13,251 nt of DNA from assembly GCA_900319895.1 (NCBI GenBank), contig ONQK01000108.1, positions 1 through 13,251 on the forward strand, written 5' to 3'. Below the pieces are notes generated by a model. That model ran no database searches. It worked only from the letters and a program-made list of their open reading frames with translations, and was not told the origin of the DNA. Shown piece by piece: positions 6,554 to 13,251 of this stretch. Position 1 is the stretch's first letter, and each line of letters opens with the position of its first letter. A program made the position numbers and the translations under genes. The DNA comes from an uncultured Prevotella sp. (lineage in GTDB: Bacteria; Bacteroidota; Bacteroidia; Bacteroidales; Bacteroidaceae).

Positions 6554-7072
6554 TTACCAGCCAAATGCCGTTCGGTCGTTCATCCATTTGCCCTGAGCCT
6601 TTAAGACTTGCTCGATGACATCGCGCGCGCAGCCTTGCCCGCCTTTTAATTGGCTGATGTACAAACTGACTTGTTTTATTTCATCGCAAGCGTCGGCAGG
6701 ACAACATGGGCAGCCGCAACGTTTCATCACCTCAAAATCGGGAATATCGTCGCCCATGTATAAAATTTCCTCATCCTTGAGCCCATATTTGCCCAGAAAA
6801 TCCTCGTAGGCAGTGAGTTTGACGGCAGCGCCGACATAGATGTCCTCAACTCCCAACCCGCCATATCTCACCAGCGTACTTTGCACTGTCGCCCCAGTGA
6901 TGATGGCAATTCTCAAGTCCGATTTTTGTGCCAATTGAATGGCGTACCCGTCTTTGATATTCACCGTCCGCATGGGCTCGCCCTGCGGATGTAGCGTAAT
7001 GGTCTCGGCAGAAAGTACGCCGTCAACGTCGAAAATCACGGATTTAATCCTTGTCAAGTCATAATTAATCAT
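6554..7072 (-). CDS. kdsC: KdsC-like 3-deoxy-D-manno-octulosonate 8-phosphate phosphatase
   Basis: 172 residues, typical of the compact tetrameric C0-type HAD phosphatase KdsC. It removes phosphate from KDO 8-phosphate in the cytoplasm to give KDO for lipid A-core assembly. HAD motifs are all present: VIFDVDGVL with Asp15 and Asp17, IITGAT with Thr59, Lys85 in GAAVKLTAYE, and YMGDDIPD with Asp108 and Asp109. Motif NIKDGYAIQLAQ (38-49) is the family flap region. The C-terminal part has CCPADA and KGGQGCARDVIEQVL, as expected in this group. An oddity is five cysteines within residues 119-129. The nearly related YrbI/N-acylneuraminate cytidylyltransferase-linked phosphatases cannot be fully excluded. 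A -7 element at 7096-7103 (minus strand) lies 23 bases upstream. Confidence 0.92.
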   Translation of the reverse strand: MINYDLTRIKSVIFDVDGVLSAETITLHPQGEPMRTVNIKDGYAIQLAQKSDLRIAIITGATVQSTLVRYGGLGVEDIYVGAAVKLTAYEDFLGKYGLKDEEILYMGDDIPDFEVMKRCGCPCCPADACDEIKQVSLYISQLKGGQGCARDVIEQVLKAQGKWMNDRTAFGW

Positions 7073-7095
7073 AGATAATACGAATTTTACGCTTG

Positions 7096-7103
7096 CAAAG
7101 ATA
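7096..7103 (-). promoter_or_regulatory. -7 promoter element for kdsC (and perhaps maf)
   Basis: On the minus strand this reads TATCTTTG followed by CA, 23 bases before the kdsC start codon. It matches the Bacteroidetes element. The -33 region is not obvious. Confidence 0.6.
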
Positions 7104-7155
7104 CTGATATTTCAGGAAAAGCGATGAAATAAATGCTTTTTTTGGACATTGACAA

Positions 7156-7178
7156 GTACGATAATCTTCTTTTCGTAC
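7156..7178. promoter_or_regulatory. GTACGA-N11-TCGTAC inverted repeat before the receptor gene
   Basis: GTACGA (7156-7161) and TCGTAC (7173-7178) are exact reverse complements separated by 11 bases. The repeat ends 33 bases upstream of the TonB-dependent receptor start. No TAnnTTTG element is visible on the + strand in this 139-base divergent region, so the repeat may mark a regulator site or a leader hairpin. A short inverted repeat like this can also arise by chance. Confidence 0.3.
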
Positions 7179-7211
7179 AATATTCAAAAAAAAAGAACGT
7201 TATTAAATGAG

Positions 7212-9593
7212 ATGAAAGTATACTTGAAGAAAATAGCCGTAATTAGCATATTGTTGAGTCTTTCGCTTAGCATTTCAGCCCAGTCGTTCACGCTACAAGG
7301 AAAGGTGAGTGACGAAAAGCTCAACCCCATAGAGCTGGCAACAGTTGCCATCGTCAATCAAGGGCGATTTACGATGACCAACCTCAAGGGGGAATTTACC
7401 ATGGAGGCGCAGTCGGCCGACTCGGTTGTCGTCAGGTTTTCCATGATTGGCTATAAGACCAAGACCAGGGTACTGAGGAATCCGCGTGGCAAACAGACGC
7501 TGCAAATACAATTGTTCGAGAATGATGAGTTGCAGGAAATCGTTGTTGTAGGCGAGAAGCGGCAGACCACAACCACCCAAAAGCTTGATGCCAAAGAGAT
7601 GAAGACAGGCCCCTCAACGAGCGGCAATGTCGTGGAAGACCTCATCAAGACGCAGGCAGGCGTGTCGAGCCGCAATGAGCTGTCGTCGCAATACAATGTC
7701 AGGGGAGGCTCTTTCGATGAAAACAGTGTATACATCAATGACGTGGAAGTATATCGTCCGTTTTTGGTACGCAGCGGCCAGCAGGAGGGCCTGTCAATCA
7801 TCAATGCCGACATGGTGAAAAGCATCGGATTCTCAACGGGAGGCTACGAGGCAAAATATGGCGACAAAATGTCTTCGGCACTCGACATCACCTATAAACA
7901 GCCCGAAAAGTTTGAGGCAACCTTTGGGGCAAGTCTTCTGGGCGGGAATCTTTATGTTGGCTACGGCAATAAAAAATTCGCATGGAGCAACGGCGTGAGG
8001 TACAAAACCAACAAATATCTATTGGGAACGCTTGAAACCAAAGGAGAGTATCAGCCCTCATTCCTCGACTACCAAACTTATATGACCTACAAGCCCAACA
8101 AGCGCTGGACATTGAGTTTTATAGGCAACATTTCAGAGAATCACTACAACTTCACCCCCAAAGACCGTGAGACCAAATTTGGGACCATGGAGAATGTCAA
8201 ATCCTTCCGTGTTTATTTCGACGGACACGAGAAAGACCTTTTCAGAACATTCTTCGGCACCCTCAACATCTCTCGTCACATTACTGAAAACACCTCGCTT
8301 TCGCTGATAGCTTCGGCATTCTACACCAAAGAACAGGAACGCTATGACATACAAGGGCAATACTGGCTCGACCAAACCGAGACGAGCGAGAACCTTGGGG
8401 TCGGGACCTACATGGAACACGCCAGAAACTATCTTGAGGCCAACGTTCAAAATGTCAAGCTCATGCTCAATCACAAGGCAGGAAAGCACACCTGGCAAGG
8501 TGCCCTCACTTACAAAATGGAGAACATCAAAGAAGCCGGACGAGAGTACGAAATGCGCGACTCCAGCGGCTACAGCATCCCACATACAGGCAAGGACCTA
8601 CATCTCATCTATACGCTCAACGCACGAAACCACTTGAACGCCAGAAGGTTTGAGAGCTATCTTCAAGACACCTACCGGTTTGCCAGCAAAAACGAGGGAA
8701 CGCTGTTCACCCTCAACTACGGACTTCGTTTTAGCTACTGGAGCTTCAACAAAGAAACCTTGGTCAGCCCGCGCATCTCACTAGGCATCATCCCAGCCTT
8801 CAACCAAGACTTCTTGTTCCGCGTGGCCACCGGACTTTACTACCAGGCACCGTTCTTCAAAGAGCTTAAAGACACTGTCACCACCAACGGCATCACCTCT
8901 GCAATACTCAATGAAAAAATCAAGAGCCAGCGCTCCATACATTTCATCGCAGGCATGGACTACCGGTTCAAAATCATGAATCGAAGCTACAAATTCACGG
9001 CAGAAGCCTACTACAAAGCCTTGTCAAACCTCATCCCATACACCGTCAATAACGTGAAAGTCACCTATTACGGCGAGAACCTTTGCACAGGCCATGCTGC
9101 AGGTCTTGACCTCAAACTCTACGGGGAATTCGTCCCGGGAACAGACTCCTGGATTAGCATTTCGCTCATGAATACATCCATGAAGCTTAATGGGAAGTCC
9201 GTGCCGTTGCCCACCGACCAGCGCTATGCCATCAACCTGTTTTTCACCGACTATTTCCCGGGAACCGAGCGGTGGAAAATGGCGCTCAACCTTGCTTTCG
9301 CCGACGGATTGCCTTTCAGCGCCCCGCATCGGAAGATTGAAAGCGGAAATTTCAGGTCGCCAGCCTACAAACGTGTTGATGCTGGAATGAGCTATAGGCT
9401 GCTGAATAACGAAAACAGACAGAAGAAAATCATTTTCAAGAACATTTGGCTAGGCATAGATGCCTTGAACCTCTTTGGCATCAACAATGTCAACTCATAC
9501 TATTGGATTACAGACGTTACAAACCAAAAATACGCCGTCCCCAACTATCTTACGGGAAGACAAATCAATGCAAAGGTATTGTTCGAGTTCTAA
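7212..9593 (+). CDS. TonB-dependent outer-membrane receptor with carboxypeptidase-like N-terminal domain
   Basis: 793 residues from ATG 7212, chosen because it opens a clear signal peptide (MKVYLKKIAV, then a Leu/Ser-rich core, ending ISAQ at residue 24). Residues 26-105 form a carboxypeptidase-D regulatory-like domain (FTLQGKVSDEKLNPIELATV, NLKGEFTMEA, VRFSMIGYKTK). A TonB-box-like stretch DELQEIVVVGEK lies at 105-116. The plug spans about 125-230, with VVEDLIKTQAGVSSR, YNVRGGSFDENSVYINDVEV (161-180) and GGYEAKYGDKMSSALDI. The rest is a beta-barrel rich in aromatic alternation, ending in Phe as barrel proteins do (AKVLFEF). At under 800 residues and with no susD nearby, it is not a SusC-type glycan importer. 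Substrate unknown; energised uptake across the outer membrane is the family role. It has no same-strand partner within its own transcript. Confidence 0.9.
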   Translation: MKVYLKKIAVISILLSLSLSISAQSFTLQGKVSDEKLNPIELATVAIVNQGRFTMTNLKGEFTMEAQSADSVVVRFSMIGYKTKTRVLRNPRGKQTLQIQLFENDELQEIVVVGEKRQTTTTQKLDAKEMKTGPSTSGNVVEDLIKTQAGVSSRNELSSQYNVRGGSFDENSVYINDVEVYRPFLVRSGQQEGLSIINADMVKSIGFSTGGYEAKYGDKMSSALDITYKQPEKFEATFGASLLGGNLYVGYGNKKFAWSNGVRYKTNKYLLGTLETKGEYQPSFLDYQTYMTYKPNKRWTLSFIGNISENHYNFTPKDRETKFGTMENVKSFRVYFDGHEKDLFRTFFGTLNISRHITENTSLSLIASAFYTKEQERYDIQGQYWLDQTETSENLGVGTYMEHARNYLEANVQNVKLMLNHKAGKHTWQGALTYKMENIKEAGREYEMRDSSGYSIPHTGKDLHLIYTLNARNHLNARRFESYLQDTYRFASKNEGTLFTLNYGLRFSYWSFNKETLVSPRISLGIIPAFNQDFLFRVATGLYYQAPFFKELKDTVTTNGITSAILNEKIKSQRSIHFIAGMDYRFKIMNRSYKFTAEAYYKALSNLIPYTVNNVKVTYYGENLCTGHAAGLDLKLYGEFVPGTDSWISISLMNTSMKLNGKSVPLPTDQRYAINLFFTDYFPGTERWKMALNLAFADGLPFSAPHRKIESGNFRSPAYKRVDAGMSYRLLNNENRQKKIIFKNIWLGIDALNLFGINNVNSYYWITDVTNQKYAVPNYLTGRQINAKVLFEF

Positions 9594-9729
9594 AGTCCAG
9601 TACATTCGGACAAAATTCGCTGTTTTTTGAGACACGACTCGTTTTTTGGAAATTTCACCATTCAAGGACACGAAAAATATGAAAAAAACGTGAAATATTT
9701 CTCCTATTAAAATATAAATCGTATCTTTG
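9594..9729 (+). promoter_or_regulatory. Promoter region of the methylmalonyl-CoA operon
   Basis: TATCTTTG at 9722-9729, followed by CA, matches TAnnTTTG and gives a leader of roughly 50 bases before mce. The remainder of this stretch after the receptor gene is AT-rich, with no gene and no strong terminator that I can see. I found no B12-riboswitch-like structure in the leader. Confidence 0.55.
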
Positions 9730-9787
9730 CAGAGGTTTAGGCCAAATTCAAAAAGAAAATATTCATAACCTAATAAAAAACATCAAA

Positions 9788-10192
9788 ATGAAGATTTCAC
9801 ACATTGAACATTTAGGCATTGCCGTCCCAAGCATTGAAGACGCATTGCCCTATTTCGAAAACGTGTTAGGACTGAAATGCTACAACATCGAAGTCGTAGA
9901 AGACCAAAAAGTGCGCACGGCATTCCTGAAGTGCGGAGAAGTAAAACTGGAACTCCTCGAGCCGACCTCGCCCGAGAGCACGATCCAAAAATGGATGGAC
10001 AAGGGCAACCGCGGCGTGCACCACGTTGCCTTCAGCGTAGAAGATGGCGTGGCACAAGCCCTCACTTTTTGCGAGGAAAAAGGCGTTCAGCTCATCGACA
10101 AAGCACCACGCAAAGGTGCTGAGGGCCTCAACATCGCATTCCTGCATCCCAAGTCAACATGCGGCGTACTGACCGAACTCTGCGAACATTAA
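9788..10192 (+). CDS. mce: Methylmalonyl-CoA epimerase
   Basis: 134 residues, the normal length. The enzyme interconverts (R)- and (S)-methylmalonyl-CoA and so links B12-dependent mutase to the decarboxylase encoded downstream. It belongs to the vicinal oxygen chelate fold with two paired beta-alpha-beta-beta-beta units. Likely metal ligands are His8 in HIEHLGIAV, a His in GVHHVAFSV (78 or 79) and Glu130 in GVLTELCE. Other signatures are YFENVLGLKC (22-31), KCGEVKLELLEPTSPES (48-64) and GLNIAFLHPKSTCG (113-126). It is the first gene of a four-gene operon: mmdA starts 19 bases after its stop codon. Confidence 0.96.
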   Translation: MKISHIEHLGIAVPSIEDALPYFENVLGLKCYNIEVVEDQKVRTAFLKCGEVKLELLEPTSPESTIQKWMDKGNRGVHHVAFSVEDGVAQALTFCEEKGVQLIDKAPRKGAEGLNIAFLHPKSTCGVLTELCEH

Positions 10193-10211
10193 AAATACAC
10201 AACATATCATT

Positions 10212-11765
10212 ATGGCTAAACAATTAGAGAAAATCAAAGAACTGATTGCCAAGCGTGAGCAAGCACGCTTGGGTGGTGGTGAAAAAGCTATCGAGAAACA
10301 GCACGAGCGCGGAAAATACACCGCTCGCGAGCGTATCGAAATGCTGGTGGACAAAGGCAGTTTTGAAGAATATGACATGTTCAAGCTGCATCGCTGCCAT
10401 AACTTTGGCATGGAGAAGAAACAGACCCTGGGCGACGGCGTCGTGGTTGGTTCAGCAACCATAGACGGCCGCTTGGTTTATATATTTGCACAAGACTTCA
10501 CCGTAAACGGTGGCTCACTGTCGGAGACGATGGCAGAAAAAATTTGCAAAGTCATGGACATGGCAATGCAAAACGGCGCCCCCATCATCGGAATCAATGA
10601 CTCAGGCGGCGCCCGCATCCAGGAAGGTATCAATGCATTGGCAGGATACAGCGAGATTTTTGAACGCAACATCCTTGCTAGCGGCGTGATCCCGCAGATC
10701 AGCGGCATTTTCGGCCCATGTGCCGGCGGCGCAGTCTATTCACCTGCTTTGACAGACTTCACCCTGATGATGGAAAATACAAGCTACATGTTCCTCACAG
10801 GGCCGGCGGTGGTTAAGACCGTGACAGGAGAAGACGTTGACCAGGAGTCGCTGGGTGGCGCCAGCGTGCATGCGACCAAGAGCGGTGTCACACACTTTAC
10901 GGCAGCCACAGAGGAGCAAGCGATGCATGATATTCGCACATTGTTGAGCTACATCCCGTCCAACAACATGGAAGAAGCTCCGCGGAAAGAATGCACCGAC
11001 CCCATCGATCGAATGGAGGACTCACTAAATGAAATCATTCCGGAAGACCCGAACCAGGCATACGATATGTACAAAGTCATCCGTGCCATCACCGACGACA
11101 ACGAATTTTTTGAAGTACAGCCCAAATTCGCCAAGAACATCATCGTCGGATTTGCCCGCTTTAACGGCCAGAGCGTCGGCATCGTCGCCAACCAGCCGTC
11201 CTGTTACGCCGGTGTGCTCGATGTAAACGCCAGCCGTAAAGGCGCCCGCTTCGTCCGTTTCTGCGATGCCTTCAACATCCCTATCGTTTCATTGGTCGAC
11301 GTGCCAGGTTTCTTGCCTGGAACAGGGCAGGAATACAATGCAGTCATCTTGCACGGTGCCCAGTTGCTCTATGCCTACGGAGAGGCTACGGTGCCAAAGA
11401 TTACGGTTACATTGCGCAAGAGCTACGGTGGAAGCCATATCGTGATGGGTTGCAAGCAATTGCGCACAGACTTGAACTATGCGTGGCCGTCAGCAGAAAT
11501 TGCCGTGATGGGCAGTTCCGGGGCCGTTGCCGTACTTTATGCCAAAGAAGCTAAAAGCCAAGAAGACCCGAAAGCGTATTTGGCAGAAAAGGAGCAAGAA
11601 TACAACGACCTGTTTGCGAACCCATACCAGGCAGCCAAATTCGGCTATATTGACGATGTCATCGAGCCGCGCAACACTCGTTTCCGCATCTGTCGTGGCT
11701 TGGCCCAATTGGCCACCAAACGCCAAACGGTACCAGCCAAGAAGCACGATTGTATGCCTATGTAA
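10212..11765 (+). CDS. mmdA: Methylmalonyl-CoA decarboxylase alpha (carboxyltransferase) subunit
   Basis: 517 residues, full length for this family. The subunit transfers the carboxyl group from methylmalonyl-CoA to biotin, leaving propionyl-CoA. It has two crotonase-like halves. The N-terminal half shows YTARERIEMLVDKGSFEEYD (36-55), LGDGVVVG and DSGGARIQEG (130-139), an oxyanion-hole region. Then come GPCAGGAVYSPALTDFTLM and FLTGPAVVKTVTGEDVD. The C-terminal half has NIIVGFARFNGQSVGIVANQ, VDVPGFLPGTGQE and SYGGSHIVMG. Sequence alone cannot separate it from propionyl-CoA carboxylase beta. The operon context decides: mce lies upstream, a small decarboxylase subunit and a free biotin carrier lie downstream, and no biotin carboxylase gene is present. 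Confidence 0.94.
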   Translation: MAKQLEKIKELIAKREQARLGGGEKAIEKQHERGKYTARERIEMLVDKGSFEEYDMFKLHRCHNFGMEKKQTLGDGVVVGSATIDGRLVYIFAQDFTVNGGSLSETMAEKICKVMDMAMQNGAPIIGINDSGGARIQEGINALAGYSEIFERNILASGVIPQISGIFGPCAGGAVYSPALTDFTLMMENTSYMFLTGPAVVKTVTGEDVDQESLGGASVHATKSGVTHFTAATEEQAMHDIRTLLSYIPSNNMEEAPRKECTDPIDRMEDSLNEIIPEDPNQAYDMYKVIRAITDDNEFFEVQPKFAKNIIVGFARFNGQSVGIVANQPSCYAGVLDVNASRKGARFVRFCDAFNIPIVSLVDVPGFLPGTGQEYNAVILHGAQLLYAYGEATVPKITVTLRKSYGGSHIVMGCKQLRTDLNYAWPSAEIAVMGSSGAVAVLYAKEAKSQEDPKAYLAEKEQEYNDLFANPYQAAKFGYIDDVIEPRNTRFRICRGLAQLATKRQTVPAKKHDCMPM

Positions 11766-11794
11766 TTTGCAAAACAATAACATTTCAAGCCATC

Positions 11795-11811
11795 GGAACC
11801 CATTGGGTTCC
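11795..11811 (+). other. Intercistronic hairpin between mmdA and the small subunit gene
   Basis: GGAACCC (11795-11801) and GGGTTCC (11805-11811) form a 7-bp stem with a 3-base loop. No U-run follows, so it is not a classic terminator. A further GGAAC at 11819-11823 could pair with GTTCC instead, giving an alternative fold. It may protect the upstream mRNA end or set subunit ratios; this is inference. Confidence 0.4.
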
Positions 11812-11839
11812 CTGTTCTTGGAACTAAAAAAGATAAAAT

Positions 11840-11998
11840 ATGGCAAAACCAAACAACGTAGAAGTTTATGCAGCCATTTCATTGGCACTGCACGAGTTCT
11901 TGGGCAATAACGTTCATGACAAAGAGGCCGGAGTCATAACCATCAAGCCTCGCGTAACTCAATGGAATGCGTACCATCTTTCTATGAATGTAAAATAA
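11840..11998 (+). CDS. Small methylmalonyl-CoA decarboxylase subunit, epsilon-like (OadG C-terminal type)
   Basis: A 52-codon gene with product MAKPNNVEVYAAISLALHEF, then a Gly/Asn turn, HDKEAGVITI and a Trp-containing tail ending NVK. It lies 74 bases after mmdA and 8 bases before mmdC. The pattern AAI-xx-ALHEFL, then VITI, then T-x-W resembles the C-terminal tail of OadG/MmdD subunits. In Veillonella, an epsilon subunit of about 55 residues (MmdE) is homologous to that tail and helps stabilise the complex; I recall this from the literature and have not checked it by alignment. There is no membrane segment, unlike full-length OadG. Position in the operon and size make it a real gene. The functional name is inference. 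Confidence 0.75.
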   Translation: MAKPNNVEVYAAISLALHEFLGNNVHDKEAGVITIKPRVTQWNAYHLSMNVK

Positions 11999-12006
11999 TA
12001 AAGAAC

Positions 12007-12435
12007 ATGAAAGAATATAAATATACAATTAATGGTAACAAGTATGAAGTAGCCATCGGTGAGGTTGAAGAAAATATTGTAACCGTTACCGTAAACGGCG
12101 AGACATACAAGGTTGAAATGGAAAAAGAGCCAGAACCGGAGAAGAAAAAAGTCGTTGTTCTGCCTAGGGCTCAACAAGAAAAAGGCGGTGAGGAGACAAC
12201 AAGCTCTGCAAATGTCAACACCTCCAATGCACTCAAAGCCCCACTTCCAGGCATCGTTACGGAAATCAAAGTTGCCGTTGGCGATGAGGTGAAGCAAGGC
12301 GACACCGTTGTTGTCTTGGAGGCGATGAAAATGGCCAACAATCTTGAAGCAGAACAAGACGGTAAGGTGACGGCTATTTTGGTAAAACAAGGTGAGAATG
12401 TCATGGAAGACACGCCCCTTGTTGTTATTGAGTAA
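12007..12435 (+). CDS. mmdC: Biotin carboxyl carrier subunit of methylmalonyl-CoA decarboxylase
   Basis: 142 residues from ATG 12007, eight bases after the preceding stop. An N-terminal beta-rich segment (EYKYTINGNKYEVAIGEV, TVTVNGETYKVEME) is followed by a charged, proline-containing flexible linker at about 40-75. The biotinyl domain covers 77-142: APLPGIVTEIKVAVGDEVKQ, then VVLEAMKMANNLEAE, with biotin attached to Lys108 in EAMKM. The domain ends with VKQGENVMEDTPLVVIE. The protein carries carboxyl-biotin from MmdA to the membrane beta subunit, which would release CO2 and pump sodium. Last gene of the operon; a strong terminator begins 30 bases later. Confidence 0.95.
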   Translation: MKEYKYTINGNKYEVAIGEVEENIVTVTVNGETYKVEMEKEPEPEKKKVVVLPRAQQEKGGEETTSSANVNTSNALKAPLPGIVTEIKVAVGDEVKQGDTVVVLEAMKMANNLEAEQDGKVTAILVKQGENVMEDTPLVVIE

Positions 12436-12465
12436 ATTCAAATCTCAGATTTTTTTAAAGGGAAG

Positions 12466-12503
12466 GTTCCGTTTCGTAATGATTACGAGGCGGGACTTTT
12501 TTT
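12466..12503 (+). terminator. Intrinsic terminator of the mce-mmd operon
   Basis: Arms 12466-12479 and 12483-12496 pair at all 14 positions (three G-U) around a TGA loop, and seven T residues follow at 12497-12503. A-A-G before the stem can extend the pairing into the T-run. This is a textbook rho-independent terminator, 30 bases after mmdC. Confidence 0.88.
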
Positions 12504-12506
12504 GAC

Positions 12507-12632
12507 ATGGCAATCAAATGGCATTGGTCTGAAAGTCCGATGAACAGATGGCGCAATAGGGTAAAAAACGAAGGTGAGACCCACAAAATGTTGATGAAGA
12601 GCATGAAAGACAAAACATCCTACCTGCCTTGA
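12507..12632 (+). CDS. Possible 41-residue small protein, unsupported by context
   Basis: An open frame starts at ATG 12507 with MAIKWHWSESPMNRWRNRV and ends TSYLP before TGA at 12630. It is basic, with three Trp residues, and rich in Met and Lys. No family is recognised. Against it: it begins three bases after the terminator T-run, has no visible ribosome binding site or promoter of its own, and could be chance in a 277-base gap. The rest of this gap holds only the terminator and the next promoter. Confidence 0.2.
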   Translation: MAIKWHWSESPMNRWRNRVKNEGETHKMLMKSMKDKTSYLP

Positions 12633-12677
12633 CATGATAAATATTGTAAAAACCTTTTCACTTTGGATATTTTTTTG

Positions 12678-12685
12678 TACCTTTG
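12678..12685 (+). promoter_or_regulatory. -7 promoter element of the glycogen synthase gene
   Basis: TACCTTTG followed by CA matches TAnnTTTG, 27 bases before the start codon. TTTG at 12662-12665 could be the -33 element, although the spacing is a little short. Confidence 0.6.
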
Positions 12686-12712
12686 CATAGCCAAAATAAA
12701 AACCTGAATATC

Positions 12713-13251
12713 ATGAAGATATTATACATTAATCAGGAGATTGCTCCTTACACCCCAGATAGCGATTTGTCCTTGATGGGAAGGGACCTTCCTCAGGTAA
12801 TACAAGAAAACGGTATTGAAATTCGCACTTTTATGCCCAAATGGGGCAACATCAACGAGCGGCGCGGCCAATTGCATGAGGTCATCCGCCTTTCAGGCAT
12901 GAATCTGATCATCAACGACACCGACCACCCCCTCATCATCAAAGTCGCATCAATACCGGTTTCACGGCTACAAGTATACTTCATTGATAACGATGACTAC
13001 TTCCATAAACGTCAAATGGCAGAAAACGAATCAGGAGAAGAATATCCTGACAACGGTGAGCGCGCCATCTTTTTTGCGCGCGGTGTGCTGGAGACTGTCA
13101 AGAAACTGCGTTGGACACCAGACATCATCCATTGCCAGGGATGGATGGGGGCTGTCATCCCGTTTTACATTAAAACGGCATACAAGGAAGAACCCTCTTT
13201 CTCCAACACCAAGGTTGTCACTTCGTTGTTCAGCAATGAATTGAAGAACGA
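12713..13251 (+). CDS. Glycogen/starch synthase, GT5 N-terminal domain, 3' end outside window
   Basis: 179 codons are visible and the frame is open at the right edge. It begins MKILYINQEIAPYTPDSDLS, a normal GT5 N-terminus (beta strand, then QEIAPY). Further motifs are GRDLPQVIQENGIEIRTFMP (23-42), NERRGQLHEVIRLSG, VYFIDNDDYFHKR, NGERAIFFARGVLETVKKL and the conserved PDIIHCQGWMGAVIPFY. The family makes alpha-1,4-glucan from ADP- or UDP-glucose. Where classical GlgA has the sugar-nucleotide-binding KxGGL near residue 15, this protein reads TPDSDLSLMG, as in the shorter Bacteroidetes paralogues annotated as glycogen synthase. Activity is therefore less certain than the fold. It has its own promoter after the mmd terminator. 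Confidence 0.85.
   Translation, partial: MKILYINQEIAPYTPDSDLSLMGRDLPQVIQENGIEIRTFMPKWGNINERRGQLHEVIRLSGMNLIINDTDHPLIIKVASIPVSRLQVYFIDNDDYFHKRQMAENESGEEYPDNGERAIFFARGVLETVKKLRWTPDIIHCQGWMGAVIPFYIKTAYKEEPSFSNTKVVTSLFSNELKN

Noticed and set aside
9730..9787. Cobalamin riboswitch before mce
   Set aside because: The leader is only about 50 bases, AT-rich, and shows no B12-box or multi-stem fold.
11959..12441. 160-codon minus-strand frame covering almost all of mmdC
   Set aside because: The sense strand encodes a clear biotin carrier with EAMKM; the antisense frame shows only low-complexity Phe-rich sequence.

Overview
The window looks like chromosomal DNA of a Bacteroidales bacterium, most likely Prevotella or a close relative. 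Three things point there. Six intergenic regions carry the Bacteroidetes housekeeping promoter element TAnnTTTG. The protein families are typical of the group: a TonB-dependent receptor with an N-terminal carboxypeptidase-regulatory-like domain, an OprO/P-like porin, and the short Bacteroidetes type of GT5 glycogen synthase. The mce-mmdA-mmdC cluster fits the succinate-to-propionate route of this phylum. I see no rRNA, tRNA, CRISPR array, insertion sequence or prophage. Species assignment is inference from sequence reading only.

Layout. 1-1025 (+): 3' part of an MltF-like lytic transglycosylase with an unusually short solute-binding region. 1150-3376 (+): an outer-membrane porin, then a polytopic GATE/nucleoside-recognition membrane protein 43 bases later. 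3388-3480: hairpins between convergent genes, including a perfect 20-bp inverted repeat. 3512-4057 (-): rfbC, for dTDP-rhamnose synthesis. 4158-4865 (+): trmO, a tRNA methyltransferase. 5110-5724 (+): a lipoprotein ending in five 11-residue helical repeats. A bidirectional-looking terminator separates it from maf (5852-6427, -) and kdsC (6554-7072, -). 7212-9593 (+): a TonB-dependent receptor without a SusD partner here. 9788-12435 (+): mce, mmdA, a 52-codon epsilon-like subunit gene and mmdC, closed by a strong intrinsic terminator. 12713 to the right edge (+): start of the glycogen synthase gene, cut by the window.

How the genes fit together. The clearest functional unit is the methylmalonyl-CoA module. 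Mce interconverts the epimers of methylmalonyl-CoA. MmdA, the small subunit and the biotin carrier MmdC are parts of the sodium-pumping decarboxylase that yields propionyl-CoA. The membrane beta subunit does not follow: a terminator and a new promoter come instead. Most other genes serve the envelope: peptidoglycan turnover, porin, receptor, KDO and rhamnose precursors, and a surface or periplasmic lipoprotein.

The window is mostly ordinary core genome and I found no convincing new multi-gene system. The points most worth a second look are the LEA-like 11-mer lipoprotein with a palindrome in its promoter, the decarboxylase operon without its beta subunit, the apparently lobe-deleted MltF, the 20-bp intergenic hairpin, and the GT5 enzyme lacking the usual KxGGL motif.
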